From positions 1-64,000 of the forward strand of contig CALRNL020000009.1 in NCBI GenBank assembly GCA_943369525.1: a DNA stretch of 64,000 nt. The letters are read 5' to 3'. The notes beneath the pieces are model-generated. The model worked only from the letters and a program-made list of their open reading frames with translations. It was not told the origin of the DNA and ran no database searches. The position numbers were made by a program, and so were the translations under genes. This DNA comes from BAIKAL-G1 sp943369525 (GTDB lineage: Bacteria > Cyanobacteriota > Cyanobacteriia > PCC-6307 > Cyanobiaceae). Below, piece after piece: positions 1-7,949 of the stretch; within the stretch, counting starts at the first letter, position 1; each line of letters begins with the position of its first letter.

Positions 1-182
1 TGGGTGTACCAGGAGGTGACAAAGGTGGTGCCGGTGAGCCAACCCCCCAGGGCCAGGTAGGCCGTGGGGAACAGGAGCAGGCCGGACCAACCGACAAAAA
101 CGAAGCGGTCGCGCTTGAGCCAGTCGTCGAGGATGTCGAACCATCCCCGGGCTGAAGGCGCGCGCCCTACAGCGATCGTCAT
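1..182 (-). CDS. psbD: Photosystem II D2 protein, N-terminal part (cut by window edge)
   Basis: D2 is one of the two reaction-centre polypeptides of photosystem II and binds P680 chlorophylls, pheophytin and the QA plastoquinone in the thylakoid membrane. Only the first 60 codons are present. They begin MTIAVGRAPS and contain the DDWLKRDRFVFVGWSGLLLF signature, which is almost invariant in D2. The start is the ATG read from base 182 downwards. The gene runs off the left edge, so psbC, which usually overlaps the psbD 3' end, is not visible. ycf4 lies divergently about 300 bases away, an arrangement common in marine Synechococcus. Confidence 0.97.
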   Translation of the reverse strand, partial: MTIAVGRAPSARGWFDILDDWLKRDRFVFVGWSGLLLFPTAYLALGGWLTGTTFVTSWYT

Positions 183-484
183 GGTTTGGAAATGGGCAGT
201 GCGGGGCAGTGTCCCGCGGGCTGAAGGTGACCGGGCGATCGTAACAACGTTCCCCGGCATCGCGAGGGCCGTCGCAATGGGCTGACATGCCAGGGGTCAG
301 CTGGATTTTTCGCCCTGCTCGCCCCTGGTGCCGTCGCCACGCTTGTGGGGCCCCCAGATAGCCCCGCTGGGGAGCTGCTCCACTGGACAATGGCTTTGGA
401 TTGGCCAGTTGGGTCCGTGGAGGGCGCCCCCTACTCCGCCGGGAGGGAGCCAAGATGGCAGGCCCCCCTGGTTTTGCCCCACCC
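183..484. other. Intergenic region between psbD and ycf4
   Basis: About 300 bases separate the divergent starts of psbD and ycf4 and must carry both promoters and the psbD leader. No convincing long ORF was found. The region is G+C-rich and I could not assign -35/-10 hexamers with confidence. A TACGAT-like element on the minus strand near base 240 is a weak candidate for psbD. Confidence 0.4.
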
Positions 485-1060
485 ATGGCTTCGCGTCCAA
501 CTGCTGCTCCCACCAAGGCGGGTGACTCCCAAGAGCTGCTTGAGCAGTCCGTGTTGGGCTCTCGCCGCCTCTCCAACGTGCTGGTGGCAGGAGCCGTGAC
601 CATTGGCGGCCTGGGTTTCTTGCTGGCCAGCCTGTCGAGTTACACCGGCCTGGACCTGCTGCCCTTGGGCCAGCCCTCCAGCTTGATCTGGGTGCCCCAG
701 GGTTTGGTGATGGGTCTTTATGGCCTGGCCGCCGCCCTGCTCTCCACCTACCTATGGACCGTGATCGGCATTGATGTGGGCTCTGGCACCAACCGCTTTG
801 ACCGGGCTAGCGGCGAACTGGTGGTGACCCGCCAGGGCTTTCGCCAGCTGATCACTGTGGAGGTGCCGATGAAGGACATCCAGGCCGTGAAGGTGGAGGT
901 GCGCGATGGCCTCAGCCCCCGCCGGCGCCTGGCCCTGCGGCTCCAGGGTCGCCGCGACCTGCCCCTGACCCGGGTTGGCGAACCCATGCCCCTCGATCAG
1001 CTCGAGCAGGGCGGCGCCGAATTGGCCCGCTTCCTTGGGGTCCCCCTGGAGGGAGTCTGA
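485..1060 (+). CDS. ycf4: Photosystem I assembly protein Ycf4
   Basis: Ycf4 is a thylakoid membrane assembly factor that scaffolds photosystem I subunits. The protein (191 aa from the chosen ATG) carries the typical LGSRRLSN segment near the N-terminus. Two hydrophobic helices follow, one around the GGLGFLLASLSSY stretch and one around GLVMGLYGLAAALLSTYLW, then a soluble domain with the IGIDVGSGTNRFDR segment. The open frame extends further upstream, but the ATG at 485 gives a length close to the usual 180-190 aa and places LGSRRLSN at the normal distance from the start. It is followed after 4 bases by a cyclophilin gene, so the two are probably co-transcribed. Confidence 0.93.
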   Translation: MASRPTAAPTKAGDSQELLEQSVLGSRRLSNVLVAGAVTIGGLGFLLASLSSYTGLDLLPLGQPSSLIWVPQGLVMGLYGLAAALLSTYLWTVIGIDVGSGTNRFDRASGELVVTRQGFRQLITVEVPMKDIQAVKVEVRDGLSPRRRLALRLQGRRDLPLTRVGEPMPLDQLEQGGAELARFLGVPLEGV

Positions 1061-1064
1061 AGCC

Positions 1065-1856
1065 ATGGTGAAGTTTCCCCTCCCCTTGGGCCCGGTCCCC
1101 TCGGGCCAGGTTCGCTCAAGCACGCTCCCCCTTGGCAGACTCCCCGCAACCAGGGCCCTGAGTCGCCTGCTGCTGCTGGCGGTCCTGCTGCTCAGCCCCT
1201 TTGCCTTGGCGGCCTGCGCCGGCCCGAAGCCCCCCGCGGTGCTGGGCTGCGGGGCCGGAACCCTGCCCTGTTTGAAGGGCAAGGCCGTGGTGCTCTTGAC
1301 CACAACCAAGGGGGAGGTCCAACTCAGCCTTGATGGTGAGAACGCACCCCTTACCGCTGGCAATTTTGTCGATCTGGTGGGTCGCGGGACCTACAACGGC
1401 ACCCTGTTTCATCGGGTGGTGAAGGAGCCGGTGCCCTTTGTGGTGCAGGGCGGTGATCCGCTCAGCGCCGATCCCAAGGTGAATCTTGACCTGCTCGGTT
1501 CGGGCGGTTTTATGGATCCGGCCACGGGCCAGCAACGCCTGATCCCCTTGGAAATTCAGCTTTCCGGTGAAACGGAACCCCGCTATGGGGCGCCCCTCTC
1601 GGGTCCAAGCCAGCAGGGCCGCATCAAGCTTGTGCATGCCCGGGGCGCCCTGGCCATGGCCCGCAGCAACGATCCCAATTCGGCTAGTTCCCAATTTTAT
1701 CTGGCCCTGCGCGCCCTGCCGGAGCTCGATGGCCGCTACGCGGTGTTTGGCCAGGTCACCAAGGGCATGGAGGTCGTGGATCGCATCGTGCAGGGCGACA
1801 AGCTGATCAAAGCTGTGCTGGTGGAGGGTGGCACCTTGGTGAAAGACAAGCGCTGA
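1065..1856 (+). CDS. Cyclophilin-type peptidyl-prolyl isomerase, predicted lipoprotein
   Basis: The protein (263 aa) is a cyclophilin-type peptidyl-prolyl cis-trans isomerase that should speed proline isomerisation during folding of exported proteins. A basic N-terminus leads into a hydrophobic helix ending in LALAAC, a lipobox, so the mature protein probably starts at that Cys as a lipoprotein. The isomerase domain begins near KAVVLLTTTKGEVQLSL. It shows the cyclophilin signatures NFVDLVGRGTYNGTLFHRV, VVQGGDP, ALAMARSNDPNSASSQFYL and YAVFGQVTKGMEVVDRI. The catalytic Arg of FHRV is present. Start ATG lies 4 bases after the ycf4 stop, suggesting translational coupling. Confidence 0.9.
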   Translation: MVKFPLPLGPVPSGQVRSSTLPLGRLPATRALSRLLLLAVLLLSPFALAACAGPKPPAVLGCGAGTLPCLKGKAVVLLTTTKGEVQLSLDGENAPLTAGNFVDLVGRGTYNGTLFHRVVKEPVPFVVQGGDPLSADPKVNLDLLGSGGFMDPATGQQRLIPLEIQLSGETEPRYGAPLSGPSQQGRIKLVHARGALAMARSNDPNSASSQFYLALRALPELDGRYAVFGQVTKGMEVVDRIVQGDKLIKAVLVEGGTLVKDKR

Positions 1857-1867
1857 GCCCTGCAGCC

Positions 1868-2398
1868 CTAGGCCGGCACGCGCTTGTCGAGCACGCTGGC
1901 CTTGAGCAGTTCGGTGTTGACCCCGGAGGCGCGCTCGAGGGCCACCTTGCCGGTGCGGGCAATTTCGAGGATGCCGTAGGCCTCCAGCAGTTGCTCCAGG
2001 GCCACCAACTTGCCGGGGTCACCCACCACCTCCAGGGTCATGGCGTCGTCAGCCACATCCACCACCTTGGCCCGGAAGACCTGGACCAAATCGAAAATGG
2101 CGCCCCGGGTTTCGGCATTGGCTGAAACCTTGAGCAGCATTAGCTCCCGCTCCACCGCCGGGATGGTCGAAAGATCAATCACGCCGAGCACATTCACCAG
2201 CTTGTTGAGCTGCTTGGTCATCTGCTCAAGGGTGCGGTCGTCCCCTTCCACCACCATGGTGAGCCTGGAGGCTCCTGGCTTTTCGGCCGGACCCACCGCC
2301 AGACTTTCGATATTGAAACCACGCCGGGCAAATAGGCCGGAGATGCGGCTCAGGGCGCCGGATTCGTCTTCCACTAGCACCGAAAGGGTGTGCTTCAT
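1868..2398 (-). CDS. ilvN: Acetolactate synthase small (regulatory) subunit
   Basis: This is the regulatory subunit of acetohydroxyacid synthase, the first shared enzyme of valine, leucine and isoleucine synthesis. It binds the catalytic subunit IlvB and mediates feedback inhibition by valine. The 176-aa protein has the N-terminal ACT domain (MKHTLSVLVEDESGALSRIS, then FARRGFNIESLAVG) and the C-terminal domain with the RELMLLKV and VVDVADDAMTLEVVGDPGKL segments. Length is normal for bacterial IlvH/IlvN. The large subunit gene is not in this window, so the two subunits are unlinked here. Its 3' end converges on the cyclophilin gene with only 11 bases between stops. Confidence 0.95.
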   Translation of the reverse strand: MKHTLSVLVEDESGALSRISGLFARRGFNIESLAVGPAEKPGASRLTMVVEGDDRTLEQMTKQLNKLVNVLGVIDLSTIPAVERELMLLKVSANAETRGAIFDLVQVFRAKVVDVADDAMTLEVVGDPGKLVALEQLLEAYGILEIARTGKVALERASGVNTELLKASVLDKRVPA

Positions 2399-2434
2399 GC
2401 CCAGGGCGCTCTCTTAGCCGATCCGGCTCCCAAA

Positions 2435-3382
2435 TTACGCATCGGTGCGCAGCCTTGGGCCCGGAAGCTGGCCCAACCAATCCAGCAGGCAGCGGTTGAA
2501 CCGCTCGGGATCCTCGTCGTGGGGGCAGTGGCCGTCCCCTTGGAGCAACACCAGGTCCAGGTCTGGACGGTGCCGTTGCAGCTGGTACCGAACCGATGCA
2601 GGCACCAGGGTGTCGCGGCTGCCCCAAATCACCAGCAGGGGCTGGTCGAGTTGATCCAGTAATTGCGTCGCCGTCGCCCCCCGCGGCCGTAGGGCCATGG
2701 CGATGCTCATCGCCCGCAGGGCCCGGGCCGCCCGGGGCCTCAGGGCGGGCCGGGCCACCAGCCGTCGCAGCTCCGCATCGAGGCCCCGGCCGCTTGGGTA
2801 GGCGGCCGCCAGGCCGCCATCGAGCAGGGGCGTGCGGGCGATCAGGGGAACCAGCAGCTCCAGGGGCAGCAGCCGGCAGGCCCAGGTCACCAGCCAGCGC
2901 TGCAGGCGTCGGCGCCAGGGGGGGCGCCGCTTGGGCACGGGCATGACCAGGGTGGGATCGGCCAGGGGTGCCAGCACCACCGCCCGCACCCAACCGGATG
3001 CCCAGACGCCACAACCCAGGGCCACGAGGCCGCCCAGGGAGTTGCCCACCAGCACGGCGGGAGCCCGCACCACCTGCTCCAAGAACGCGGCCACCTGGCG
3101 GCTCCAGAACCGGTTGTCGAGGCGCAGGTTGGGCTGGCTCGAGGCTCCGAAGCCGACTAGATCGAGGGCGTAGACGCACCAGCCGGCCCGGGCGAGCGGC
3201 CCGGCGTTGTGGCGCCAGTGGCCGCTGGCGGCGCCAAAACCATGGAGCAGCACCAGGGCCGGATCGGCCGGATCCCCCAGGCGGCGCCAATGGATGGCCA
3301 GGCCTCGCCAGTGCCAGGTCGCCGCCTCGCCCCAGGCCGCGCCAGCCAAAGCGACGGGGGCAGGGACGGGGCTGGCCACCAT
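2435..3382 (-). CDS. Alpha/beta-fold hydrolase
   Basis: The 315-aa protein is a soluble alpha/beta hydrolase of unknown substrate. It has the oxyanion motif LLHGFGAASGHW, the nucleophile elbow VGNSLGGL with the catalytic Ser, an acid in VIWGSRDTLVP and the catalytic His in GDGHCPHDEDP. The spacing is that of the epoxide-hydrolase and haloperoxidase-like group. A cap-like segment rich in Arg lies in the middle. It sits upstream of ilvN on the same strand with a short gap. Homologues are common in cyanobacteria without an assigned role, so no substrate is proposed. Confidence 0.85.
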   Translation of the reverse strand: MVASPVPAPVALAGAAWGEAATWHWRGLAIHWRRLGDPADPALVLLHGFGAASGHWRHNAGPLARAGWCVYALDLVGFGASSQPNLRLDNRFWSRQVAAFLEQVVRAPAVLVGNSLGGLVALGCGVWASGWVRAVVLAPLADPTLVMPVPKRRPPWRRRLQRWLVTWACRLLPLELLVPLIARTPLLDGGLAAAYPSGRGLDAELRRLVARPALRPRAARALRAMSIAMALRPRGATATQLLDQLDQPLLVIWGSRDTLVPASVRYQLQRHRPDLDLVLLQGDGHCPHDEDPERFNRCLLDWLGQLPGPRLRTDA

Positions 3383-3485
3383 GGGGGCTGAATCGGCTTC
3401 GTGGGCTCAGCCTGGCCGGTCCCAGGCCTGGCTGTGGTGATCGGGGCCTTGGGGCGTATGGGCCCGGTTCCCCCAACTGCCAGCC

Positions 3486-4904
3486 TTGGGGCCAGACGGG
3501 GCAGGGCGCTTGAACCAGATTGGCGGCGAGGGGGCGAAGGCCGCAGCTGGGGCAGGGGGGCCAGCCTCCCAGGACGCTTCCTGCCATACCCCGGCCAGCC
3601 ATGCCCCGGCGAGCCATGCCCCGGCCAGCCCGGACCCAGCCAGTGCAGGTAGGGCAAGCCCAGGCAAGCCCAACCAAGCAAATCCCAACCAAGCCAACCC
3701 GAGCCAGGACGGCTGGATCGAGGAAGGGGCGGTGCGCTTGCAAGCCGGCATGGGCTTTTTTCGGCCCGAATCCCGCCCTTCCCGGGATCTGGGGGTGCTT
3801 CTGGCCAGGCACCTGGCCGCCCAGCGGCGCAGCGACCGACCCGAAGCCCCTGGCCTGCGGGTTCTCGATCTGATGGCCGGATGCGGCATTCGCAGCCTGC
3901 GCTATGGCGTGGAAGCCGGCGCGGCCGAGGTTTGGGCCAATGACGCGGACCCCGATCGCCTCCCCTTGCTGAAGGCCAACCTGGCCGGCCTGGGGGCTGG
4001 GCGCTGCACGACGCGCACGGCCCAGAAACTCCTGGCTGGCTGCCTGCTGCGCGAGCAGCGCTTCGACCTGATCGACCTCGATGCCTTTGGCTGTCCCAGT
4101 GCCCTGGTGCCCCTAGCCCTGGAAGCCCTCGCCTTTGATGGTGTGTTGTATCTGGCCAGCACCGATGGCCGCTCGCCCACCGGCCATGACCGGCCGGCGG
4201 CGATCCGCTCCCTGGGGGCAGCGGCCCGGGCCCATCCCGCCAGCTGGGAGCTGGCCCTGCGGCTGCAATTGGGGGTGCAGGCCCGGGCCGCCTGGGTCCT
4301 GGGCCGGGGCTTGGAGCCGCTGTTCAGCTTCAGTGAGGGCCGCACCTTCCGCACGGCGGTGCGGTTGCGCCGCAAGCCAGCGCCCCAGGCGGAGCGCCAG
4401 CTGGGCCTGCTGGCCCATTGCCATGGCTGCGGCGACCAGCAGGTCCAGAGCCTGGTCCAGCTGCGCCAGTGGCGGCCCTGCCCCTGCCCGGACCAGGCCC
4501 GGGCGAGCTTGTCGGTATCCGGGCCCCTCTGGATCGGTCCCCTGCAGGATCCGGCCAGCTTGGACTCGATGGCCGCCCTTGCCGGGTCCCCTGCTGCTGG
4601 GGTCGCCTCCGCCAGCCCCTGCTCGGCGGGGTTGCGGCTGCTGGCCAAGTTGCGGAGCGATGACGGCTTCCCCGCCCGCTGCTGGTCAATGGCCGAGGTG
4701 GCCAAGCGCTTGGGCGGAGGCCCGCCGGCCCTTGGTTCCCTGGTCGAGGGCCTGCGGCAGCAGGGCTGGAGCGCCCAAGCCAGTGCGGTGATGCCGGCCC
4801 AGCTGCGCAGTGATGCCCCCTGGGATCGGCTGCTCGCCGTGGCAGCCCATGTCAGCCAGGCCGGCCCGGCCCCAGCACCCCACGACGGCGCGCTAAACAG
4901 GTAG
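3486..4904 (+). CDS. trm1: tRNA (guanine-N2) dimethyltransferase, Trm1 family
   Basis: Trm1 uses S-adenosylmethionine to make N2,N2-dimethylguanosine at position 26 (and 27 in Aquifex) of tRNA. The family is widespread in archaea and eukaryotes and limited to a few bacteria, including some cyanobacteria. The SAM-binding core is LDLMAGCGIRSLRYGVEAGA followed by EVWANDADP. The catalytic motif IV region reads DLIDLDAFGCPS. A C-terminal zinc-ribbon-like set of cysteines appears at HCHGCG and CPCP. The TRM1 domain starts near DGWIEEGAVRLQAG. Upstream of it is about 75 aa of low-complexity Pro/Ala/Ser/Asn sequence encoded by tandem repeats, and the only in-frame start is a TTG at 3486, so the true N-terminus is uncertain. 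Confidence 0.83.
   Translation: MGPDGAGRLNQIGGEGAKAAAGAGGPASQDASCHTPASHAPASHAPASPDPASAGRASPGKPNQANPNQANPSQDGWIEEGAVRLQAGMGFFRPESRPSRDLGVLLARHLAAQRRSDRPEAPGLRVLDLMAGCGIRSLRYGVEAGAAEVWANDADPDRLPLLKANLAGLGAGRCTTRTAQKLLAGCLLREQRFDLIDLDAFGCPSALVPLALEALAFDGVLYLASTDGRSPTGHDRPAAIRSLGAAARAHPASWELALRLQLGVQARAAWVLGRGLEPLFSFSEGRTFRTAVRLRRKPAPQAERQLGLLAHCHGCGDQQVQSLVQLRQWRPCPCPDQARASLSVSGPLWIGPLQDPASLDSMAALAGSPAAGVASASPCSAGLRLLAKLRSDDGFPARCWSMAEVAKRLGGGPPALGSLVEGLRQQGWSAQASAVMPAQLRSDAPWDRLLAVAAHVSQAGPAPAPHDGALNR
3583..3642. repeat. 15-base tandem repeat in the Trm1 N-terminal region
   Basis: Four degenerate 15-base units of the form GCCATGCCCCGGCCA lie head to tail. They are read in frame as Pro-Ala-Ser-His-type pentapeptides at the low-complexity N-terminus of the Trm1 gene. 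A second, AACCAAGC-like stretch follows at about 3660-3705. The repeats precede the conserved domain. Confidence 0.75.
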
Positions 4905-4923
4905 GTGATTACGGGTTTGGGCC

Positions 4924-5022
4924 ATGGCCTCGGAAATTTTTGGCATCGCTGCGGTTTTCTGGGTGCTGATCCCGGTGGGTCTCGTCGGAGGCCTCCTGCT
5001 GCTCAAACTCGAGAAGGAGTGA
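4924..5022 (+). CDS. petM: Cytochrome b6-f complex subunit PetM
   Basis: PetM is a single-helix subunit of the cytochrome b6-f complex in the thylakoid membrane, contributing to stability and dimerisation. The 32-aa product begins MASEIFGIAAVFWVLIPVG and ends in LLLKLEKE, a near-perfect match to known cyanobacterial PetM. One transmembrane helix covers most of the protein. It lies 19 bases downstream of the Trm1 stop on the same strand. Confidence 0.93.
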   Translation: MASEIFGIAAVFWVLIPVGLVGGLLLLKLEKE

Positions 5023-5094
5023 GTCCAGCGGTTCCGGCGGCGATCACGCTGGGTCCAGCTCACCCCTAGGCTCATCCCTCCCTGACGCTCCTCC

Positions 5095-6057
5095 ATGCAG
5101 GTTCTGGTCATCGGTGGTACGGGCACCCTCGGTCGCCAGATCGCTAGGAAGGCCCTCGATGCCGGCCACCAAGTGCGCTGCATGGTGCGATCGCCCCGCA
5201 AGGCTGCCTTCTTGCAGGAGTGGGGCTGCGAACTCACCCGCGGCGACCTGCTGGAACCGGCCAGCCTGGATTACGCCCTAGAGGGCCAGGAGGCGGTGAT
5301 CGATGCGGCCACGGCCCGTCCTACCGACGAGGCCAGCATTTTTGAAATTGATTGGCAGGGCAAGCTCAACCTGCTGAACGCTTGCGAAAAGGCGGCCGTC
5401 AAACGTTTTGTGTTCGTGTCGTTGTTGGGTGCGGAAAAGTACCGCAATGTCCCCTTTATGGACATCAAGTACTGCACTGAGCAGCTTTTGATTGAGTCCA
5501 GTTTTGATTACACGATTCTGCGCTGCGTGGCCTTCATGCAAGGGGTGATCGGCCAGTTCGCCATCCCGGTGCTCGAAAGCCAGACCGTGTGGGTCAGTGG
5601 CACCCCCACGCCGATTGCCTACATGAACACCCAGGATGTGGCCCGCTTTGCCGTTGCCTCCCTGGAGCGCTCCGAAACCAGCCGCCAGGCCTTGCCGGTG
5701 GTTGGCCCCCGCGCCTGGACCACCAGCGAAGTTACCCAGTTGTGCGAAAAGTTCAGCGGTAAAACGGCCCGCATTTTCCGGGTGCAGCCCCTGCTGATGG
5801 GCTTGATGCGTGGGGTGGCCAATTTCTTTGAGGCTGGCCTCAACGTGGCCGATCGCCTGGCCTTTGACGCCGTGACGGGCGGTGGCGACACCCTGTCGGC
5901 TCCGATGGACGACAGCTACGCGGCCTTCGGCTTGGACCCTGCCGAGACCACGGGTCTGGAGGCCTACCTGCAGGAGTACTACGCCACAATCCTGCGGCGC
6001 CTGCGCGAAATGGAAGCCGATCTCGATAAGGACGCCAAGAAAAAGCTGCCCTTCTGA
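5095..6057 (+). CDS. ycf39: Ycf39, atypical short-chain dehydrogenase for photosystem II assembly
   Basis: Ycf39 (HCF244 in plants) is an NAD(P)-binding NmrA-like protein that, with high-light-inducible proteins, helps deliver chlorophyll to newly made D1 during photosystem II reaction-centre assembly. The 320-aa protein has the Rossmann motif VIGGTGTLGRQIA at residues 5-17. The DAATARPTD and FVFVSLLGAEKYRNVP segments and the DIKYCTEQLL helix are characteristic. The catalytic Tyr-Lys pair of classical SDR enzymes is not arranged in the usual way, as expected for this family. The gene follows petM at 72 bases. Confidence 0.93.
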   Translation: MQVLVIGGTGTLGRQIARKALDAGHQVRCMVRSPRKAAFLQEWGCELTRGDLLEPASLDYALEGQEAVIDAATARPTDEASIFEIDWQGKLNLLNACEKAAVKRFVFVSLLGAEKYRNVPFMDIKYCTEQLLIESSFDYTILRCVAFMQGVIGQFAIPVLESQTVWVSGTPTPIAYMNTQDVARFAVASLERSETSRQALPVVGPRAWTTSEVTQLCEKFSGKTARIFRVQPLLMGLMRGVANFFEAGLNVADRLAFDAVTGGGDTLSAPMDDSYAAFGLDPAETTGLEAYLQEYYATILRRLREMEADLDKDAKKKLPF

Positions 6058-6149
6058 CCATCGCCGGGCCGCCTGGGGTCATCCCTGGCGCAGGGCTAGT
6101 TTTTTTGTACTAGTTTAGTGTAGAGTTTCGGGCCTGCTCGCATCTCTCC

Positions 6150-6362
6150 ATGTCCGTTGCCCAGATCAAGAATCTGCAGCGCCGCCTCGCCAACCTGGAG
6201 CAGGAGGCCGTTGATGAAATCAACCGGGCCTGCGGCAATGAGCTCTGGCAGAGCCTGGGTTTTGATGCCCTAGACAGCCTGGAGGACGGCGATCGCCGCG
6301 CCCGGGCCAACTACTACTACGGCCAGTTGCAGGCGGTGCGCGAGCTGAAAAGCTGCCTTTAG
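6150..6362 (+). CDS. Small conserved cyanobacterial protein of unknown function
   Basis: A 70-aa soluble, mostly helical protein that starts MSVAQIKNLQRRLANLEQEA and ends in LQAVRELKSCL. It has no membrane segment or cofactor motif. Charged helices with regular Leu spacing suggest a short coiled coil. An A+T-rich stretch around 6099-6127 just upstream contrasts with the G+C-rich surroundings and probably holds its promoter. I do not recognise a function. Confidence 0.7.
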   Translation: MSVAQIKNLQRRLANLEQEAVDEINRACGNELWQSLGFDALDSLEDGDRRARANYYYGQLQAVRELKSCL

Positions 6363-6450
6363 GGGCTCCGGGGCCCTTGAGGTTGGCTGCACCAGCCCAA
6401 GATTCAGCGCCCCAGAGCAGAGCTGCAGCCCGAAAGGTTTTAGTTCCGGG

Positions 6451-6539
6451 CTTTCAGCCCAGGGCCTGTCAGTCCAAGCCCTATCAGCCCAGCCCCTGCC
6501 GCCCAGCCCCTGGCCGCCCAGCCCCATCAGCCCAGCACC
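6451..6539. repeat. Degenerate CAGCCC-rich repeat tract
   Basis: The stretch between the small protein gene and ridA is made of imperfect repeats of a roughly 10-15 base unit built on TATCAGCCCAGCCCC and CCGCCCAGCCCCTGG. It reaches into the last codons of ridA on the other strand. The period is irregular. Confidence 0.55.
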
Positions 6540-6928
6540 GCCATGCAATCAATCTCCACCCGGGCTGCCTTGGGCAGGGCGGCCACCTGGACACAGGCCC
6601 GGGCCGGTGACACCCCGGCGCCAAAGACCTCGGCATAGAGGGCATTGACCTTGGCGAAATCGGCCAGGTCGGCCAGAAACACGGTGGTGCGCACCACGGC
6701 CTGGGCCGTGCAGCCGGCGGCGGCCAGCACCGCCTGCAGGTTGGCGAGCACCTGGCGGGTTTCGGCCTCCACATCGCCGGCTCCCACCATCTCACCGGTG
6801 GCTGGATCGAGGGCGATCTGGCCGGAGCAAAACAGCAAGCCCCCTGCCTTGACGGCCTGGTTGTAGGGGCCGACGGGGGCGGGTGCTGCCGCCGTGACCA
6901 CGGCCTCAAGGCAGGGGGCTGGAGCCAT
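6527..6928 (-). CDS. ridA: RidA family reactive-intermediate deaminase
   Basis: RidA proteins hydrolyse reactive enamine/imine intermediates released by PLP enzymes such as threonine dehydratase. The 133-aa product has the family core PVGPYNQAVKAGGLLFCSGQ, the LDPATGEMVGAGDVEAETRQ segment, the catalytic Arg region QAVVRTTVFLADL and the C-terminal ARVEIDCMAVL. The ATG at 6928 gives the usual RidA length. A longer in-frame extension exists but is not family-like. RidA works as a trimer in the cytoplasm. Confidence 0.92.
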   Translation of the reverse strand: MAPAPCLEAVVTAAAPAPVGPYNQAVKAGGLLFCSGQIALDPATGEMVGAGDVEAETRQVLANLQAVLAAAGCTAQAVVRTTVFLADLADFAKVNALYAEVFGAGVSPARACVQVAALPKAARVEIDCMAVLG

Positions 6929-7035
6929 GGGAGCGGGGCGAAAAGCTGGATCGATGCTATGGCGGCCGATCGTCGCCAGCAGGGGCCTGCCGTGATGGCC
7001 AGCCCGGCCCGGGCTGGCCAAGCCCTCCTTCGGCC

Positions 7036-7920
7036 CTAGCCGCGCCAGTGGTCCTTGCTATGGCGGTAACGGGCGAACTCCTCGACGTCGCCGCTACGCA
7101 TGAAAAGGTTGCTGAGCAACTCTTCGCCAATCGTGGTGGGGACCGTGGGCCGTTCGGCGGCCCGCTCCCTCAGGACCTGGCCAAAACGGGTTTTGATGGC
7201 TGGATCGTCCGGGTGGAGGTGGTGGGCCCAGCGCAGGTTGGCCTCCGTGTATTCGTGGCTGCACCAGACCCGGGTGGCCTTCGGCAGGGCCGCCAGCCTT
7301 TGCAGGGAGTGCCAGAGCTGGTCGGCGCTGCCCTCCAGCAGCCGGCCGCAGCCCCCGGCAAACAGGGTGTCGCCACAGAACAATTCGCCCTGGCTGGGCG
7401 GCTCCAGGGGGCCCGCTACGGGCGGCAGGTAGAAGGCCACATGGGCGCGGGTGTGGCCGGGCATGGCCCACACCTCGATCGGCCGGCCCAACAGGTTGAG
7501 GCGATCGCCATCGCCCACCCCCTGGGTCTGGAAAGGGATCCGCTGGCGATCCGCCGTGGCGGCGATCACCTGGAGCTGGGGCCAGCGCCTCAGCAGCCCG
7601 GGGGTGCCACCGATGTGGTCATGGTGGTGGTGGGTGTGGAGCACGGCGACCGGCTCCAGCTGGCGCTCCTCGAGCCAGGCCAGCACCGGTTCGGCCACGG
7701 CCGGATCCACCACCACTGCCTGGCCTGCCGCCCCATCCATGGCGCCGCTAACGGCGCCATGGAGCACGAATACGTAGTTGTCATCCAGTACGGGAATCAG
7801 GCTCACGGCCGTGGCGCTGCTGGCGGTAGCCGGGGGCGGGGCCCCTTCGCCCTCCGGCTTGGCGCTGGCCGCTGAACGGGCTGCCTGGGGGTTGGCGGTT
7901 CCGGGAATGCTCGGCTGCAT
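7036..7920 (-). CDS. gloB: Hydroxyacylglutathione hydrolase (glyoxalase II)
   Basis: Glyoxalase II hydrolyses S-lactoylglutathione to lactate and glutathione, the second step of methylglyoxal detoxification. The protein is a metallo-beta-lactamase-fold enzyme with the binuclear metal motif HTHHHHDHIGG, a further ligand His in MPGHTRAH, the Asp in FCGDTLFAGGCGRL and the C-terminal CSHEYTEANLRWA signature. At 294 aa it is about 40 aa longer than typical because of an N-terminal Ala/Pro-rich extension. The metallo-hydrolase domain begins at SLIPVLDDNYVFVL. No other in-frame ATG lies before the domain. It faces hisG divergently, 29 bases apart. Confidence 0.92.
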   Translation of the reverse strand: MQPSIPGTANPQAARSAASAKPEGEGAPPPATASSATAVSLIPVLDDNYVFVLHGAVSGAMDGAAGQAVVVDPAVAEPVLAWLEERQLEPVAVLHTHHHHDHIGGTPGLLRRWPQLQVIAATADRQRIPFQTQGVGDGDRLNLLGRPIEVWAMPGHTRAHVAFYLPPVAGPLEPPSQGELFCGDTLFAGGCGRLLEGSADQLWHSLQRLAALPKATRVWCSHEYTEANLRWAHHLHPDDPAIKTRFGQVLRERAAERPTVPTTIGEELLSNLFMRSGDVEEFARYRHSKDHWRG

Positions 7921-7949
7921 CGTTAAAGTCCAGGTCGAGGCCGGTCCCC

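Noticed and set aside
3583..3642. Possible CRISPR-like array in the Trm1 5' region
   Set aside because: Units are contiguous without unique spacers and are read in frame, so it is a simple tandem repeat.
2226..3812. 528-codon open frame opposite ilvN and the hydrolase
   Set aside because: Product is rich in Arg, Gly, Pro and Ala as expected of a shadow frame in G+C-rich DNA; the ilvN and hydrolase frames are clearly real.
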